This document shows positions 1 to 7,977 of a stretch of DNA of 34,141 nucleotides, piece by piece. A program made the translations under genes and the position numbers. The stretch covers positions 1 through 34,141 of the forward strand of contig CAYOXX010000028.1 in NCBI GenBank assembly GCA_964408025.1, in the 5' to 3' direction. The notes below the pieces were generated by a model. That model worked only from the letters and a program-made list of their open reading frames with translations. It was not told the DNA's origin and did no database searches. The stretch is from CAYOXX01 sp964408025. Its GTDB lineage: Bacteria > Acidobacteriota > DATKUA01. Each line of letters begins with the position of its first letter. The stretch's first letter is position 1.

Positions 1-460
1 CACCTACGAGCTCACCGTCAGCGCAAGCTGCTTCGCCCAGCTCAAGCGCCACCGCCTGGCGACGCTGCTGGCCCAAGACTACGACACGGCGCTGGGAGTC
101 ACGAAACCGCCGGCAGTCGAGGAAGCGGGGGAGGGGGCGGGGGAGAGGTTCCAGCGGGCTGTCGAGCGAGCCGAGCGGTTGCACGAAATCCTCTGCGAAA
201 AGGTACCCGCCGCGGCCCCTTATGCACTTACTAACGCCCACCGCCGCCGGGTGCTCTTCTCCTGCAACGTCCGCGAGCTGTACCACTTCGCCCGCCTGCG
301 TTTGGACGAGCACGCCCAGTGGGACATCCGCGCCGTGGCCGCGCGGATGGTCGGGTTGGCGCGCGAGCGGCTGCCGCTGGCGCTGACCATGGCCTGCGGC
401 AAGCACGAGTTCGAAAAACTGTTCGAGGAAGTCTTCGGCAAGCCGCCGGGCGAAGCCTGA
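1..460 (+). CDS. thyX: Flavin-dependent thymidylate synthase family protein (ThyX), C-terminal part
   Basis: The reading frame is open from the window edge (first full codon at base 2) to the TGA at 458-460, so only the C-terminal ~150 residues are present. ThyX enzymes make dTMP from dUMP using FAD and methylenetetrahydrofolate. Visible family features are an LKRHRLATLLAQDYD block, matching the degenerate RHR-containing region of long ThyX homologues, then LTNAHRRRVL, RELYHFARLR and HAQWDIR, which match the dUMP/FAD-binding C-terminal half. The classical RHRxxSxxxxSxR motif is not intact here, as I recall for the second half of tandem-domain ThyX proteins, so this may be the C-terminal domain of such a duplicated protein. 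Whether the missing N-terminal half carries a complete active site cannot be seen. Confidence 0.8.
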   Translation, partial: TYELTVSASCFAQLKRHRLATLLAQDYDTALGVTKPPAVEEAGEGAGERFQRAVERAERLHEILCEKVPAAAPYALTNAHRRRVLFSCNVRELYHFARLRLDEHAQWDIRAVAARMVGLARERLPLALTMACGKHEFEKLFEEVFGKPPGEA

Positions 461-646
461 CGGCGCCTCTGCCGCCGCGATCCTTGTTTAGATGCAGGGC
501 CTCACCTTGTAACTACCATCGGCGGCCTCAGCTCCGGGATGCCGGAGTCGGCGCTCTTCACCAAGTTCGCCGTCACCCCTACGCACCTCATCGTGCCCCT
601 GGAGAGCCGGCGCGGCGACATCTACATCCTGGAGAACATCCGATAG
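461..646 (+). pseudogene. Possible decayed coding remnant in frame with thyX
   Basis: After the thyX stop the same frame stays open to a TAG at 644-646. The translation looks like real protein in its last ~40 residues (for example GMPESALFTKFAVTPTHLIVP, then RRGDIYILENIR) and it has the GC-rich composition of the surrounding genome. There is no ribosome binding site before the only ATG (539). I do not recognise the family. It is most simply the 3' tail of a gene whose 5' part was lost, or chance coding bias; confidence is low. Confidence 0.25.
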
Positions 647-999
647 TACACCAGGGTGATTCCCGCCTGATCAGGTTCCCGCTATACCAAAAGGGCAAAC
701 GTCATAACTACATCAGGTTGGAATTCCAATAACCTAAAGGAAATCTAAACCGCGGTTGCCGATGGCCAGTGCTCAGCGGTTTGACGACTTGGTAGTGATG
801 ATTCATACTGAGCAAAAGACTGGTACTATTGAACATGTTGGATTCGGAAGTGCGAGGTTGGAATGGGTGTCGATTCTGCTTCCCCCTTTCCTATTGAAGG
901 ATTACCGTTTACACATACAACTAACCCTAAGTCCCTTATTTTCTGAGACTTCTTAGGACCTAGTACTAAGCTTTGAGGAAACCCTTATTGAAAAAATGC

Positions 1000-1028
1000 T
1001 TGACAATTGTTCATTCTAACTGTTATAT
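1000..1028 (+). promoter_or_regulatory. Sigma70-type promoter of the 851-aa secreted protein
   Basis: A perfect -35 box TTGACA (1000-1005) is separated by 17 bases from TTATAT (1023-1028), a five-of-six match to the -10 consensus. The start codon at 1069 follows about 40 bases later, with GGGAGTG (1058-1064) as ribosome binding site. This is one of the best housekeeping promoters in the window and indicates that the AT-rich gene carries its own transcription signal. Confidence 0.7.
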
Positions 1029-1068
1029 GTTTCAGCGATTATTGACTATTAATCTATGGGAGTGAAAT

Positions 1069-3624
1069 ATGAACTTCAAAACTATCTTGGGATTCACTGG
1101 GATCCTTTTTTTTGTAATATTAACTTCTCTATCTGCGCAAGATCAGGATTTAGCATTCCTCTATGGGCAAGCTCAGTCTCATATAGAGCATGACAACTTT
1201 GGCCAAGCGTTGATTAATTATTTGGTAATTCACCACACGGATCCGAGTTTTCCCGACATACAAGAAAAGATACAGGAGGCGATAGAACTGATAAGGAATC
1301 GAATAACTTTCAGAATAGCATTAATTAATTTCAGGGATTACGGAAGCGATCCAGGAATCACAAGTCGAATTCAAGACGGTATTTTTGATCACCTACTGAA
1401 CACAAGGATAAACACATTAGAAATTGTTGACCAAAGTCGTCATGAACAATTCGACCAAATAGCACAGAGGATAGGTGTAGAGCGCGAAGAAGAGCGTCCA
1501 CTGAGCGCAATTATTGATGGATCTGTTTACGGAATGGTTGTGGAAGAGAATACATATGTAGCCAGCACTACTCAAGATATGGAAGTAGCAACTCGCCGTG
1601 TTCCAAATCCAAATCGGGAGGTATTAGTTCGAGCTATTAATGGTCTGCGCTATCAGGAAACCCAGTACCGGCAGATGGAGAGAGACCAGACCGCCAGAAG
1701 TCTTAGTGCGGATCTTTCTGTATTGATGAACTTAAGGAATGCTTCGCGAGAACAGTTGCTGGAAGCTGGCATAGAGATGTTGCGTTCCCGCAACATAGGC
1801 AGTTCATTGTCTGAATTAAACGAGTTTATTGAACAGCTTGAAAGTAGAATGGCCCAAGAGCCTGAATTCATCGAAGAGCCAATCATGGGGATAATTGCCG
1901 GATATGGGGAAACTGTTGTTCGGGTTGTGAGTCTCGAGCTGTATATTAAAATCCGGGACTTCTTAACCGGCGATCTCATTTATACTAAAAGGCTTATTAA
2001 AACTATCTCTAGTGTTGGGATGCCGACTGAGGTAATCTCCCGTAGTACAATGTGCAGTGATGTTATTGAAGAAATAATTAATGAGGCCGGAAATGAGCTA
2101 AGCCAAGAACTGCGTTCTTACGGACTGGGTTATCTTGAGCTGTTCCGATATGACATAAGGACCGGAAACATCGCCAACGCCGTAGAGAACGCTGTAAATT
2201 ATTTAGTTTCTATTTCGTCTATAGAGGCTGCTGCCGGATTGCCTGAGGTCATTAGGTTTCTGGATCGTTACTCTTCTAATAACTTCTCCATGCGGTCAGG
2301 TTTTCTCGAATCACACTTTGAGAGATTTTTCCCAGAGGCATATTCAAACGCCACGGAGCTAATGCGACGACTCGCCGCTGCTGAAAAAATAGAGCTACTC
2401 TGTGATGCCCTCACCAACTCAGATGGGCGAGTGCTAGTGGCGTACGCCATTGGAGACCTTGCGGATTTCCTTATGTCAGCTCAGTTGGAGAGAACGTTAG
2501 CTAACTACATGGAGTTATTCAGACAGGCAGATATATCAATCGAGGAATTAATTATCGAGGGAAGGCGAGCTGAAGCAGTGGCGATAATTCAGCGAGGGGA
2601 TCTAGAAATGGTTAAGATCCTCGAGCTAGTTTGTGTAGATGATGACTGGCGTCTGGTGGAGTTCAACGGTTTTCCCCGATCCCTGCCGCTGGGTCAATCG
2701 TTGACAGTCGAACTGGACGGTGCAGAGTCACACCTCTACAGCATCGACGTGACGGAACAGTGTCGATTAAAAATATTCTCCATTGGCGGATCGAATGCCG
2801 TTGGGGAGCTTTTGGACAGCGAATGTAGGTCTATTACAAGAGATAACGAAGACGGCTACCAACCTAACTTCGAAATACAGAGGGACCTGGAGCCCAGCAT
2901 ATATTACCTGCTGGTCAGCAATTACGGCAGTCACGCTTCTAGCTCCCTTAACTTAACCGCCGAAAGATTGATAAGGGGTGGTGGAGCCTGCTCTAATGCC
3001 CAGGTAATCGAAATTGGGCGGGACTATAGGGGGAACGCACAGGGTACAACGCCAACTTATTATAGTTTCGTCGTTAGACACCAATCTGTGTATAAAATCT
3101 TTACTCGTAGTAGAGTTAACACTGTTGGGACTCTTCTAGATGAATATTGTAATGTGATAGCTGCTAATGATGACTGTGGTTCTGATAGTGATTTTATGAT
3201 ACATAGAATATTAGAGCCAGGTACGTATTATCTGACTGTTGGAGGACTTAACGATAACGCGCAGGGTCGCTATAGGCTGCGAGTAGAACGATCAAATGAT
3301 TTGGTGTTCTTTGAAAACATCAGGGACATTCAAATCGGTGATCTATTTAGAGATGATCTGGCGAGAGCCGGACATAACATATATCGATTTGAAATAGCGA
3401 GTGACGAGGACATAAGAGTATTTTCAACAGGAGATATTGACGTTAAGGGTGAGTTGCTTGATGAGAACATGTGTAGAATTGCCTTTGACGATGATTCAGG
3501 TGAGGGTTTGAATTTCCTTATAGAAGCATATTTGATTCCCGGGATCTACCATATTCATGTATCTGGTTACACCAGATGGGACTATGGCAGATTCTCATTA
3601 CATACTGTACGCGTGATGTACTGA
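1069..3624 (+). CDS. Secreted CsgG/FlgO-like protein with three C-terminal PPC-like repeats
   Basis: 851 aa. Residues 1-23 form a signal peptide ending LTSLSAQ. Residues ~24-75 are helical and TPR-like. Residues ~78-350 resemble the CsgG/FlgO/TolB-N type fold of outer-membrane-associated proteins: a strand IALINF, a helix ending in LEIVDQSRHEQF, the block IIDGSVYG, and later VVSLELYIKIRDFLTGDLIY, the usual 'what is built from the same thing' pattern. After a helical linker come three ~105-residue repeats (about 521-636, 637-742, 743-851), each with a core like GELLD...C, an acidic DDDxG-like loop, and LEPGTYYLxVxG; this matches bacterial pre-peptidase C-terminal (PPC) domains. The gene is visibly AT-rich (about 40-45% GC by eye) against about 65% around it, has its own promoter and is flanked by gene and transposase remnants, so transfer is likely. 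I infer a cell-surface or outer-membrane role; no enzymatic domain is seen. Confidence 0.7.
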   Translation: MNFKTILGFTGILFFVILTSLSAQDQDLAFLYGQAQSHIEHDNFGQALINYLVIHHTDPSFPDIQEKIQEAIELIRNRITFRIALINFRDYGSDPGITSRIQDGIFDHLLNTRINTLEIVDQSRHEQFDQIAQRIGVEREEERPLSAIIDGSVYGMVVEENTYVASTTQDMEVATRRVPNPNREVLVRAINGLRYQETQYRQMERDQTARSLSADLSVLMNLRNASREQLLEAGIEMLRSRNIGSSLSELNEFIEQLESRMAQEPEFIEEPIMGIIAGYGETVVRVVSLELYIKIRDFLTGDLIYTKRLIKTISSVGMPTEVISRSTMCSDVIEEIINEAGNELSQELRSYGLGYLELFRYDIRTGNIANAVENAVNYLVSISSIEAAAGLPEVIRFLDRYSSNNFSMRSGFLESHFERFFPEAYSNATELMRRLAAAEKIELLCDALTNSDGRVLVAYAIGDLADFLMSAQLERTLANYMELFRQADISIEELIIEGRRAEAVAIIQRGDLEMVKILELVCVDDDWRLVEFNGFPRSLPLGQSLTVELDGAESHLYSIDVTEQCRLKIFSIGGSNAVGELLDSECRSITRDNEDGYQPNFEIQRDLEPSIYYLLVSNYGSHASSSLNLTAERLIRGGGACSNAQVIEIGRDYRGNAQGTTPTYYSFVVRHQSVYKIFTRSRVNTVGTLLDEYCNVIAANDDCGSDSDFMIHRILEPGTYYLTVGGLNDNAQGRYRLRVERSNDLVFFENIRDIQIGDLFRDDLARAGHNIYRFEIASDEDIRVFSTGDIDVKGELLDENMCRIAFDDDSGEGLNFLIEAYLIPGIYHIHVSGYTRWDYGRFSLHTVRVMY

Positions 3625-3769
3625 GATTCAAATTATCCCTATCTACTCTCAGGTATACCCAGTTTTGATTAGGGATTTACAATGGAGCCGATCAGTACTT
3701 TGCTTAGGTCGTAACCAATAAAGACCGTAGGAGATGCACATGCTCAGCCCCTAAGCTATTACCTCACAG

Positions 3770-4060
3770 CTGTCGACTGAGGAACTGGCGCGTCCTGCGC
3801 AACCCGATGGTGGAGGACCCGCCGTGCTGGCAGCACTGATGGCCTCGGTTGTGCCGCGCTGCGGGCCGCTAGTTGTGCTGGTAGACTGGACCGATTTGCA
3901 GCCTTAAGGCAACCTGATGCCGGCGCTGGCCCGGAACTGTCGCTCCGTGCCCTTCTTCAGCAAGACCATCGGGATGTGCGGCGGCAGCATGCTGGCGGTC
4001 GAGTCACGCGGGCTTGACCCGCAGATGAAGGCTAATACAGCGAGCGCACGAGTCTTGTAG
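3770..4060 (+). pseudogene. Degenerate IS4-like DDE transposase fragment
   Basis: One frame reads through 3770-4060 with a single internal TAA at 3905-3907. It contains VVLVDWTDLQP and, after the stop, ALARNCRSVPFFSKT. This resembles the first catalytic strand of IS4-type transposases (VDWSDL...LLRAxxxxxGRSLTLYEE), where the first Asp is part of the DDE triad. Only about 95 codons remain, and no terminal inverted repeats or target duplications are visible. It marks an old insertion at the right boundary of the AT-rich segment. The assignment rests on a short motif. Confidence 0.4.
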
Positions 4061-4150
4061 CTGGCAACGATCGGTTTCCTGGCGCTTCAGGTGTTGAAAC
4101 TACCTATACCCATGGCAGTTCAGCACCTGCTAAGGAGATAATGTTAGGAA

Positions 4151-4185
4151 ACTGGGGATTGCTGAGTTGCATGTCCCTATTTTTT
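4151..4185. repeat. Degenerate copy of REP-like repeat
   Basis: Bases 4169-4185 (GCATGTCCCTATTTTTT) match the right arm of the perfect inverted repeat at 21088-21112 (GCCTGTCCCTATTTTT) with one substitution. To the left, TGGGGAT at about 4153-4159 could be the remains of an opposing arm (GGGA...TCCC). It lies just past the 3' end of glnA. Confidence 0.45.
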
Positions 4186-4209
4186 ACGTCCGCCGCTTTT
4201 TGGCGGGAT

Positions 4210-5541
4210 TCAGAATAGCTCGGCGTAGCGCTCGCGCTCCCAGTGGCTGACGTTGGCGCTGTACTCCTTCCACTCGGCACGCTTCTCGCGCAGGTAGAAC
4301 TGGAAGGTGTGGTCGCCGAGCACCTCGCGCACCAGCTCGCTCTTCTCCATCTCGTTCAGCGCTTCGAGCAGGCTACCGGGCAGGGAGGCGATGTTGTAGC
4401 TCATCGCGTCCTCGGGGCTCAGCTCGTAGATGTTCTCGTCGATCGGGTCGGGCGGCTCGAGGCCGCGCTCGATGCCGTCGAGGCCAGCGGCGAGCATGAC
4501 GGCCAGGGCGAGGTAGACGTTGCACGATGGGTCGGGGCTGCGCAGCTCGGCGCGCAGGCTGGTGTCGCGGCCCTCGGCGTAGGAGGGGATACGGATGAGG
4601 GCGCTGCGGTTGACCTGCCCCCAGGCGATGTAGATCGGCGCCTCGTAGCCGGGCAGCAGGCGCTTGTAGGAGTTGACCAGCGGGTTGGTGATGGCGGCGA
4701 AGGCGCGCACGTGATCGAGCTGGCCGGCGATGAACTGCTGCGCCGTCTTGGAGAGCCGGTAGGGCCCGGTCGGGTCGTAGAAGGCATTCTGGCCGTCGCG
4801 GAAAAGGCTCTGGTGCACGTGCATGCCGCTGCCGTTGATGCCGGCGAACGGCTTCGGCATGAAGGTGGCGGTCAGCCCGCCGGCGATCGCTATCGTCTTG
4901 ACAGCGTACTTGAGCGAGGTGGCGTTGTCGGCGGTGGTCAGGGCGTCGTCGTAGCGGAAGTCGATCTCGTGCTGGCCGTTGGCCACCTCGTGGTGCAGCG
5001 CCTCGACGTCGATGTTCAGCTCCCGCAGGGCGGAGGTCATCGCCTTGCGCACCTCGGCGGCCTCGTCGGCGGTGAGGTCGAAGTAGCCGGCGCGGTCGTG
5101 CGGCAGCACGTCGAGGCGGCCGTCGATCTTCTTGAGGAGGAAGAACTCCATCTCCGGCCCGGTGTTGTAGACGGCGCCCATCTCCTCGGCGCGACGCAAC
5201 TGGCGCTTGAGGATGTGGCGCGGATCGCCGCGGAAGGGGCTCCCGTCGGGCTGGTAGACGTCGCAGATCAAGCGGGCCGTCGTGGCCACCTGCGCGGCGC
5301 GGCTCCAGGGCAGGATGGCGAAGGTGCCGGGGTCGGGGACCAGGTACATGTCGCTCTCGGCGATGCGGGTGAAACCCTCGATCGAGGAGCCGTCGAACCA
5401 GATGCCCTGCTCGAGCGCGTCGGCCAGCTTGGAGACCGGGATCGTCACCGCCTTGACGGCCCCGGCCAGGTCGGTGAATTGCAGGTTGACGAACTCGACC
5501 TGCTGCTCCCTGCACTTCTCCAGCGTGGCGGCCTTGTCCAT
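4210..5541 (-). CDS. glnA: Type I glutamine synthetase (GSI-alpha-like)
   Basis: 443 aa. It makes glutamine from glutamate, ammonia and ATP in the cytoplasm as a dodecamer. The N-terminal beta-grasp domain shows VNLQFTDLAGAVKAVTIP and WFDGSSIEGF (the Asp50-loop signature). The catalytic domain shows GPEMEFFLL, HHEVANGQHEIDFRY (metal and glutamate binding), FMPKPFAGINGSGMHVHQSL, and NSYKRLLPGYEAP followed by the arginine-rich R-AELRSPDPSCNVYLALA. The length of ~443 and the lack of the insertion and NLYDLPPEE adenylylation site of longer GSI-beta enzymes favour the GSI-alpha class, which is usually controlled by feedback inhibition rather than adenylylation. ATG 5541 is preceded by a strong GAGGAGGGGG ribosome site. 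No PII or NtrBC gene is adjacent. Confidence 0.95.
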   Translation of the reverse strand: MDKAATLEKCREQQVEFVNLQFTDLAGAVKAVTIPVSKLADALEQGIWFDGSSIEGFTRIAESDMYLVPDPGTFAILPWSRAAQVATTARLICDVYQPDGSPFRGDPRHILKRQLRRAEEMGAVYNTGPEMEFFLLKKIDGRLDVLPHDRAGYFDLTADEAAEVRKAMTSALRELNIDVEALHHEVANGQHEIDFRYDDALTTADNATSLKYAVKTIAIAGGLTATFMPKPFAGINGSGMHVHQSLFRDGQNAFYDPTGPYRLSKTAQQFIAGQLDHVRAFAAITNPLVNSYKRLLPGYEAPIYIAWGQVNRSALIRIPSYAEGRDTSLRAELRSPDPSCNVYLALAVMLAAGLDGIERGLEPPDPIDENIYELSPEDAMSYNIASLPGSLLEALNEMEKSELVREVLGDHTFQFYLREKRAEWKEYSANVSHWERERYAELF

Positions 5542-5625
5542 CGCCCCCCTCCTCTCGATATGTTGTTGGCAAATACGGTGTGGATACTAAATCATGTATA
5601 TATCTCAGATGGCGGGCGAGGACAA

Positions 5626-5641
5626 GGCCGTTTTTCCGGCC
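5626..5641 (-). terminator. Possible terminator after the DUF5916 gene
   Basis: Five bases past the stop of the upstream minus-strand gene, GGCCG-(6)-CGGCC can form a short hairpin. On the minus strand it is followed by TTGTCC, only a weak U-run. It would separate this gene from glnA, which has its own ribosome site. Hairpin strength is modest. Confidence 0.3.
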
Positions 5642-5645
5642 GCCG

Positions 5646-7760
5646 TCAGAAGTTGAAGTTGTAGACGATCTTGGCGATAAGCGCCCGGTCGCGCAGCGAG
5701 GAGCCGGGCAGGCCGAAGTCGTGTCCTTCGTCGTAGACGAGCCACGCCTCGGAACCGGGTGCGTATATCCAGCGGAGGCGGAAGTTGAAGACGAAGTCGT
5801 CGTAGAGCGAGGAGTACTGTGTCGCCACGCGGGTGATCAGGTTCGGGCTGAAGAAGTAGGAGACGTAGAGCCGCGCGATGGTGCTCTCGAAGTCGCCGCC
5901 GGGCAGCTCCGCCCCGGTGTAGTTGGCCTCGGCGTTTATATGCAGCCTCGGCGTGGCCTTGAACAGCACCGAAACGATCGCCCGCCTCATGTCGCCGCCG
6001 TAGAAGCTGCCCTGGCCGTAGGAGGCGTTCAGTTTCAGCGGGCGCGAGGGAGAAGAGAAGAAATGGAAAATCGCCTGGCGGTTCGAATAGATCCCCGGCG
6101 GGATAGCGACGCCGGGCGCGATGGCGAAAGTGTAGGGAATCAGGTCATCGGTCAGGTCGCCCTCGACCGCCAACATGTCCCCCGAGTGGAAGTGGATCTG
6201 CGCGGACGGATAATACGATTCGGTTTCCAGAACGCCATCGTAGTTTTGGTATCTCTTGTAGATAAGCCCGAAGTAAAGCTGCCTCACGCCGGTCCAGCCC
6301 GGCCGCGGCTTGTAGGCGCCGAAGAGCGTCCATGTGCGCTGGTTCGGCCGCAGCACGAAGCCGATGCCGGGGTTGAAGTTGGGGCCGATGTCGTCGTAGC
6401 GCACCTCCCACTCGTAGAGGTCGGTGGGGTGGAAGATGCCGACGTTGCCGCTCCAGTTCCCCTCCGCGACCCCGGGGCGGTCGCTGCGGGCCAGGTAGCC
6501 GTGGAACCACATGTTGTTGTCCAGGACGAAGCTGAACTCGCCGGCGAAGCTTGTGTCCTCCTCCGACGCCACGCCGCTGCGCCTGGTGACGATGCCGCCG
6601 ACGAAGCTGCGGCTGAAGATGTTGTGCTTGGCCATGGCGACGGTGAAGTTCTCGCCGCCGATGCCGCCGCTCTCGGCGGTCTGCATCGACAGGAAGCCGA
6701 CGTTGGTGTCGCCCACGAGGCCGTGGAGCCTGGCGCCGCCGATGATCGGCACCTCGCGGTTGCCGCGCAGCCCGATGCGGCGGCTGAAGAAGATCTCCGC
6801 GCGGTTGTAGAGCCCGAAGTGGAACAGGTCGGCGCCCTCGATGAAGAACGGCCGCTTCTCCGGGTAGAAGAGGCTGAAGCGGGTGAGGTTGACCTGCAGC
6901 GCGTCGCTCTCCACCTGGGCGAAGTCGGTGTTGAGCGTGAAGTCGGCCGTCAGGTTGGGAGTAATGCCCCACTTGACGTCGAGGCCGGCGTCGCCGTCGA
7001 ACTCGCTATCCGTAGCCGTCTGGCTGTAACCGGCGATGGCGTACGGCTTGATCTCGATAGCCCTGCCGCGCTCGATCTCGCGCAGCCCCGCGATGCGCCC
7101 GTACTTGCTTGGCGTGAAGAGGCTGAAATCGCGTTCGACGTATGGCCAGCAGACGAACTCGTTCTTGCGCCGGATCGTGCGGCTCACCAGCAGCCCCATC
7201 TCGACCTCCTCACCCGGCCTGAAGCGGAGAACGAAGAAGGGGATGGCGATCTCGAGCGTATATCCTTCCTCGTCGACGTGGGCACGTGAGGTCCAGATGG
7301 CGTCCCAGGATTCGTTGAAGATGCCGAAGTCGCCCGTCTCGGCGTCCGCGCGGGCGCCGTTGGCGTTGGTGGCGAACCAGAAGGCGGTGCGGCCGTCGCC
7401 GTTGGAATCGATGTAGATTTCGAAGCAGTCGTCCTGGCCGATGTTGCCGTCGCGCTCGAATATCGTGCGGACGAGCCGTCTGCTATCCGAATCTAACATG
7501 CGCACGCCGATGTAGAGATTGTGGCTGTCGTAGCAGATCCTGACCTCGGTGCGCTCGCTGGCCGCTTCGCCGTCGACCGGCTCGCGCTGGTGGAAGTCGG
7601 TTACCGGCTCGATTTCGCCCCAAACTGGGTCGTCAAGGACGCCGTCGATCCGCGGAGGGGTCTCGACGCGGACAGGCCGCACTGTGGGGATGTCGTCGTC
7701 CGCGCAAACCGCGGCGGCAAGGGTCAGGAGCAGAACGGCGGCGATGCGCTTCTTCATCAT
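5646..7760 (-). CDS. Outer-membrane protein with CBM9-like domain and DUF5916 beta-barrel
   Basis: About 704 aa. A signal peptide (MKKRIAAVLLLTLAAAVCA, cleaved before DDD) precedes a CBM9-like beta-sandwich (about 25-210; PRIDGVLDDPVWGEIEPVTDF, then SHNLYIGVRMLDSD and FEIYIDSNGDGRTA). The remaining ~490 residues match the DUF5916 family: LKWGITPNLTADFTLNTDFAQVE-type sequence, FSLFYPEKRPFFIEGADLF, FFSRRIG, and alternating aromatic strands ending in YNFNF, the C-terminal aromatic signature of BAM-assembled barrels. The exact function of the family is unknown; an outer-membrane carbohydrate- or peptide-related role is often proposed. The start is one of two tandem ATGs (7760 or 7757) after GAGGA; an in-frame TTG at 7763 is less likely. 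It is divergent from the ThiF-like gene. Confidence 0.8.
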   Translation of the reverse strand: MMKKRIAAVLLLTLAAAVCADDDIPTVRPVRVETPPRIDGVLDDPVWGEIEPVTDFHQREPVDGEAASERTEVRICYDSHNLYIGVRMLDSDSRRLVRTIFERDGNIGQDDCFEIYIDSNGDGRTAFWFATNANGARADAETGDFGIFNESWDAIWTSRAHVDEEGYTLEIAIPFFVLRFRPGEEVEMGLLVSRTIRRKNEFVCWPYVERDFSLFTPSKYGRIAGLREIERGRAIEIKPYAIAGYSQTATDSEFDGDAGLDVKWGITPNLTADFTLNTDFAQVESDALQVNLTRFSLFYPEKRPFFIEGADLFHFGLYNRAEIFFSRRIGLRGNREVPIIGGARLHGLVGDTNVGFLSMQTAESGGIGGENFTVAMAKHNIFSRSFVGGIVTRRSGVASEEDTSFAGEFSFVLDNNMWFHGYLARSDRPGVAEGNWSGNVGIFHPTDLYEWEVRYDDIGPNFNPGIGFVLRPNQRTWTLFGAYKPRPGWTGVRQLYFGLIYKRYQNYDGVLETESYYPSAQIHFHSGDMLAVEGDLTDDLIPYTFAIAPGVAIPPGIYSNRQAIFHFFSSPSRPLKLNASYGQGSFYGGDMRRAIVSVLFKATPRLHINAEANYTGAELPGGDFESTIARLYVSYFFSPNLITRVATQYSSLYDDFVFNFRLRWIYAPGSEAWLVYDEGHDFGLPGSSLRDRALIAKIVYNFNF

Positions 7761-7938
7761 CAATTCCTCATACTGTCGGATTCCGATATTCGTTCACACA
7801 ATCAGGCTGCCCCTAGCATTGAATACGAAGCTGGCGGGAAAAGAGTTTAACATTTTTCTGCCAATTCAAAAGTGAGTTGTCGTTTAGGGCAGAGTGGATG
7901 GGCACGCACCGAATTCTCCTGGTGGAAGAGGAATCAGA

Positions 7939-7972
7939 CTATCGATAGCTGATGTATAATCCGGCAGGGGAA
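7939..7972 (+). promoter_or_regulatory. Candidate -10 box and palindrome upstream of the ThiF-like gene
   Basis: A consensus TATAAT (7955-7960) preceded by TG lies 17 bases before the ATG at 7978. The ribosome site AGGGGAA follows directly, so the leader would be very short. No good -35 is present at the right distance. A perfect 10-bp palindrome CTATCGATAG (7939-7948) lies between the -35 and -10 positions, where a regulator could bind; this is suggestive only. Confidence 0.4.
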
Positions 7973-7977
7973 TAATC

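Larger units (their letters stand above)
461..1068. other. Intergenic stretch: decayed GC-rich scrap followed by AT-rich leader
   Basis: No intact gene is supported. Bases 461-646 are GC-rich and coding-like (see separate pseudogene entry). From about 650 the composition drops abruptly to AT-rich and stays so to about 3770. Short open frames here, such as one at 756-956, have no recognisable protein character and no convincing ribosome binding site. The last 70 bases hold the promoter and ribosome binding site of the 851-aa gene. Confidence 0.6.
3625..4209. other. Intergenic stretch with transposase remnant and degenerate repeat
   Basis: No intact gene. Bases 3625-3769 are AT-rich and featureless apart from a weak inverted pair ATCCCTA/TAGGGAT around 3637-3675. 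Bases 3770-4060 are a broken GC-rich transposase-like frame, and 4151-4185 hold a degenerate copy of the repeat found intact at 21031-21112; both have their own entries. Confidence 0.6.

Noticed and set aside
756..956. Small ORF in the AT-rich leader
   Set aside because: No ribosome site, no protein-like pattern, and it lies in a region with frequent stops in the other frames.
4190..4206. Intrinsic terminator of glnA (CCGCC-(7)-GGCGG)
   Set aside because: The hairpin is followed on the minus strand by an A-rich, not a T-rich, stretch.
4243..5664. Long plus-strand open frame antisense to glnA
   Set aside because: It is a GC-rich shadow of glnA with no ribosome site and low-complexity Val/Gly/Asp composition.
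5580..7289. 569-codon plus-strand frame opposite the DUF5916 gene
   Set aside because: Shadow of a well-supported gene on the other strand; composition is that of a reversed GC-rich CDS.
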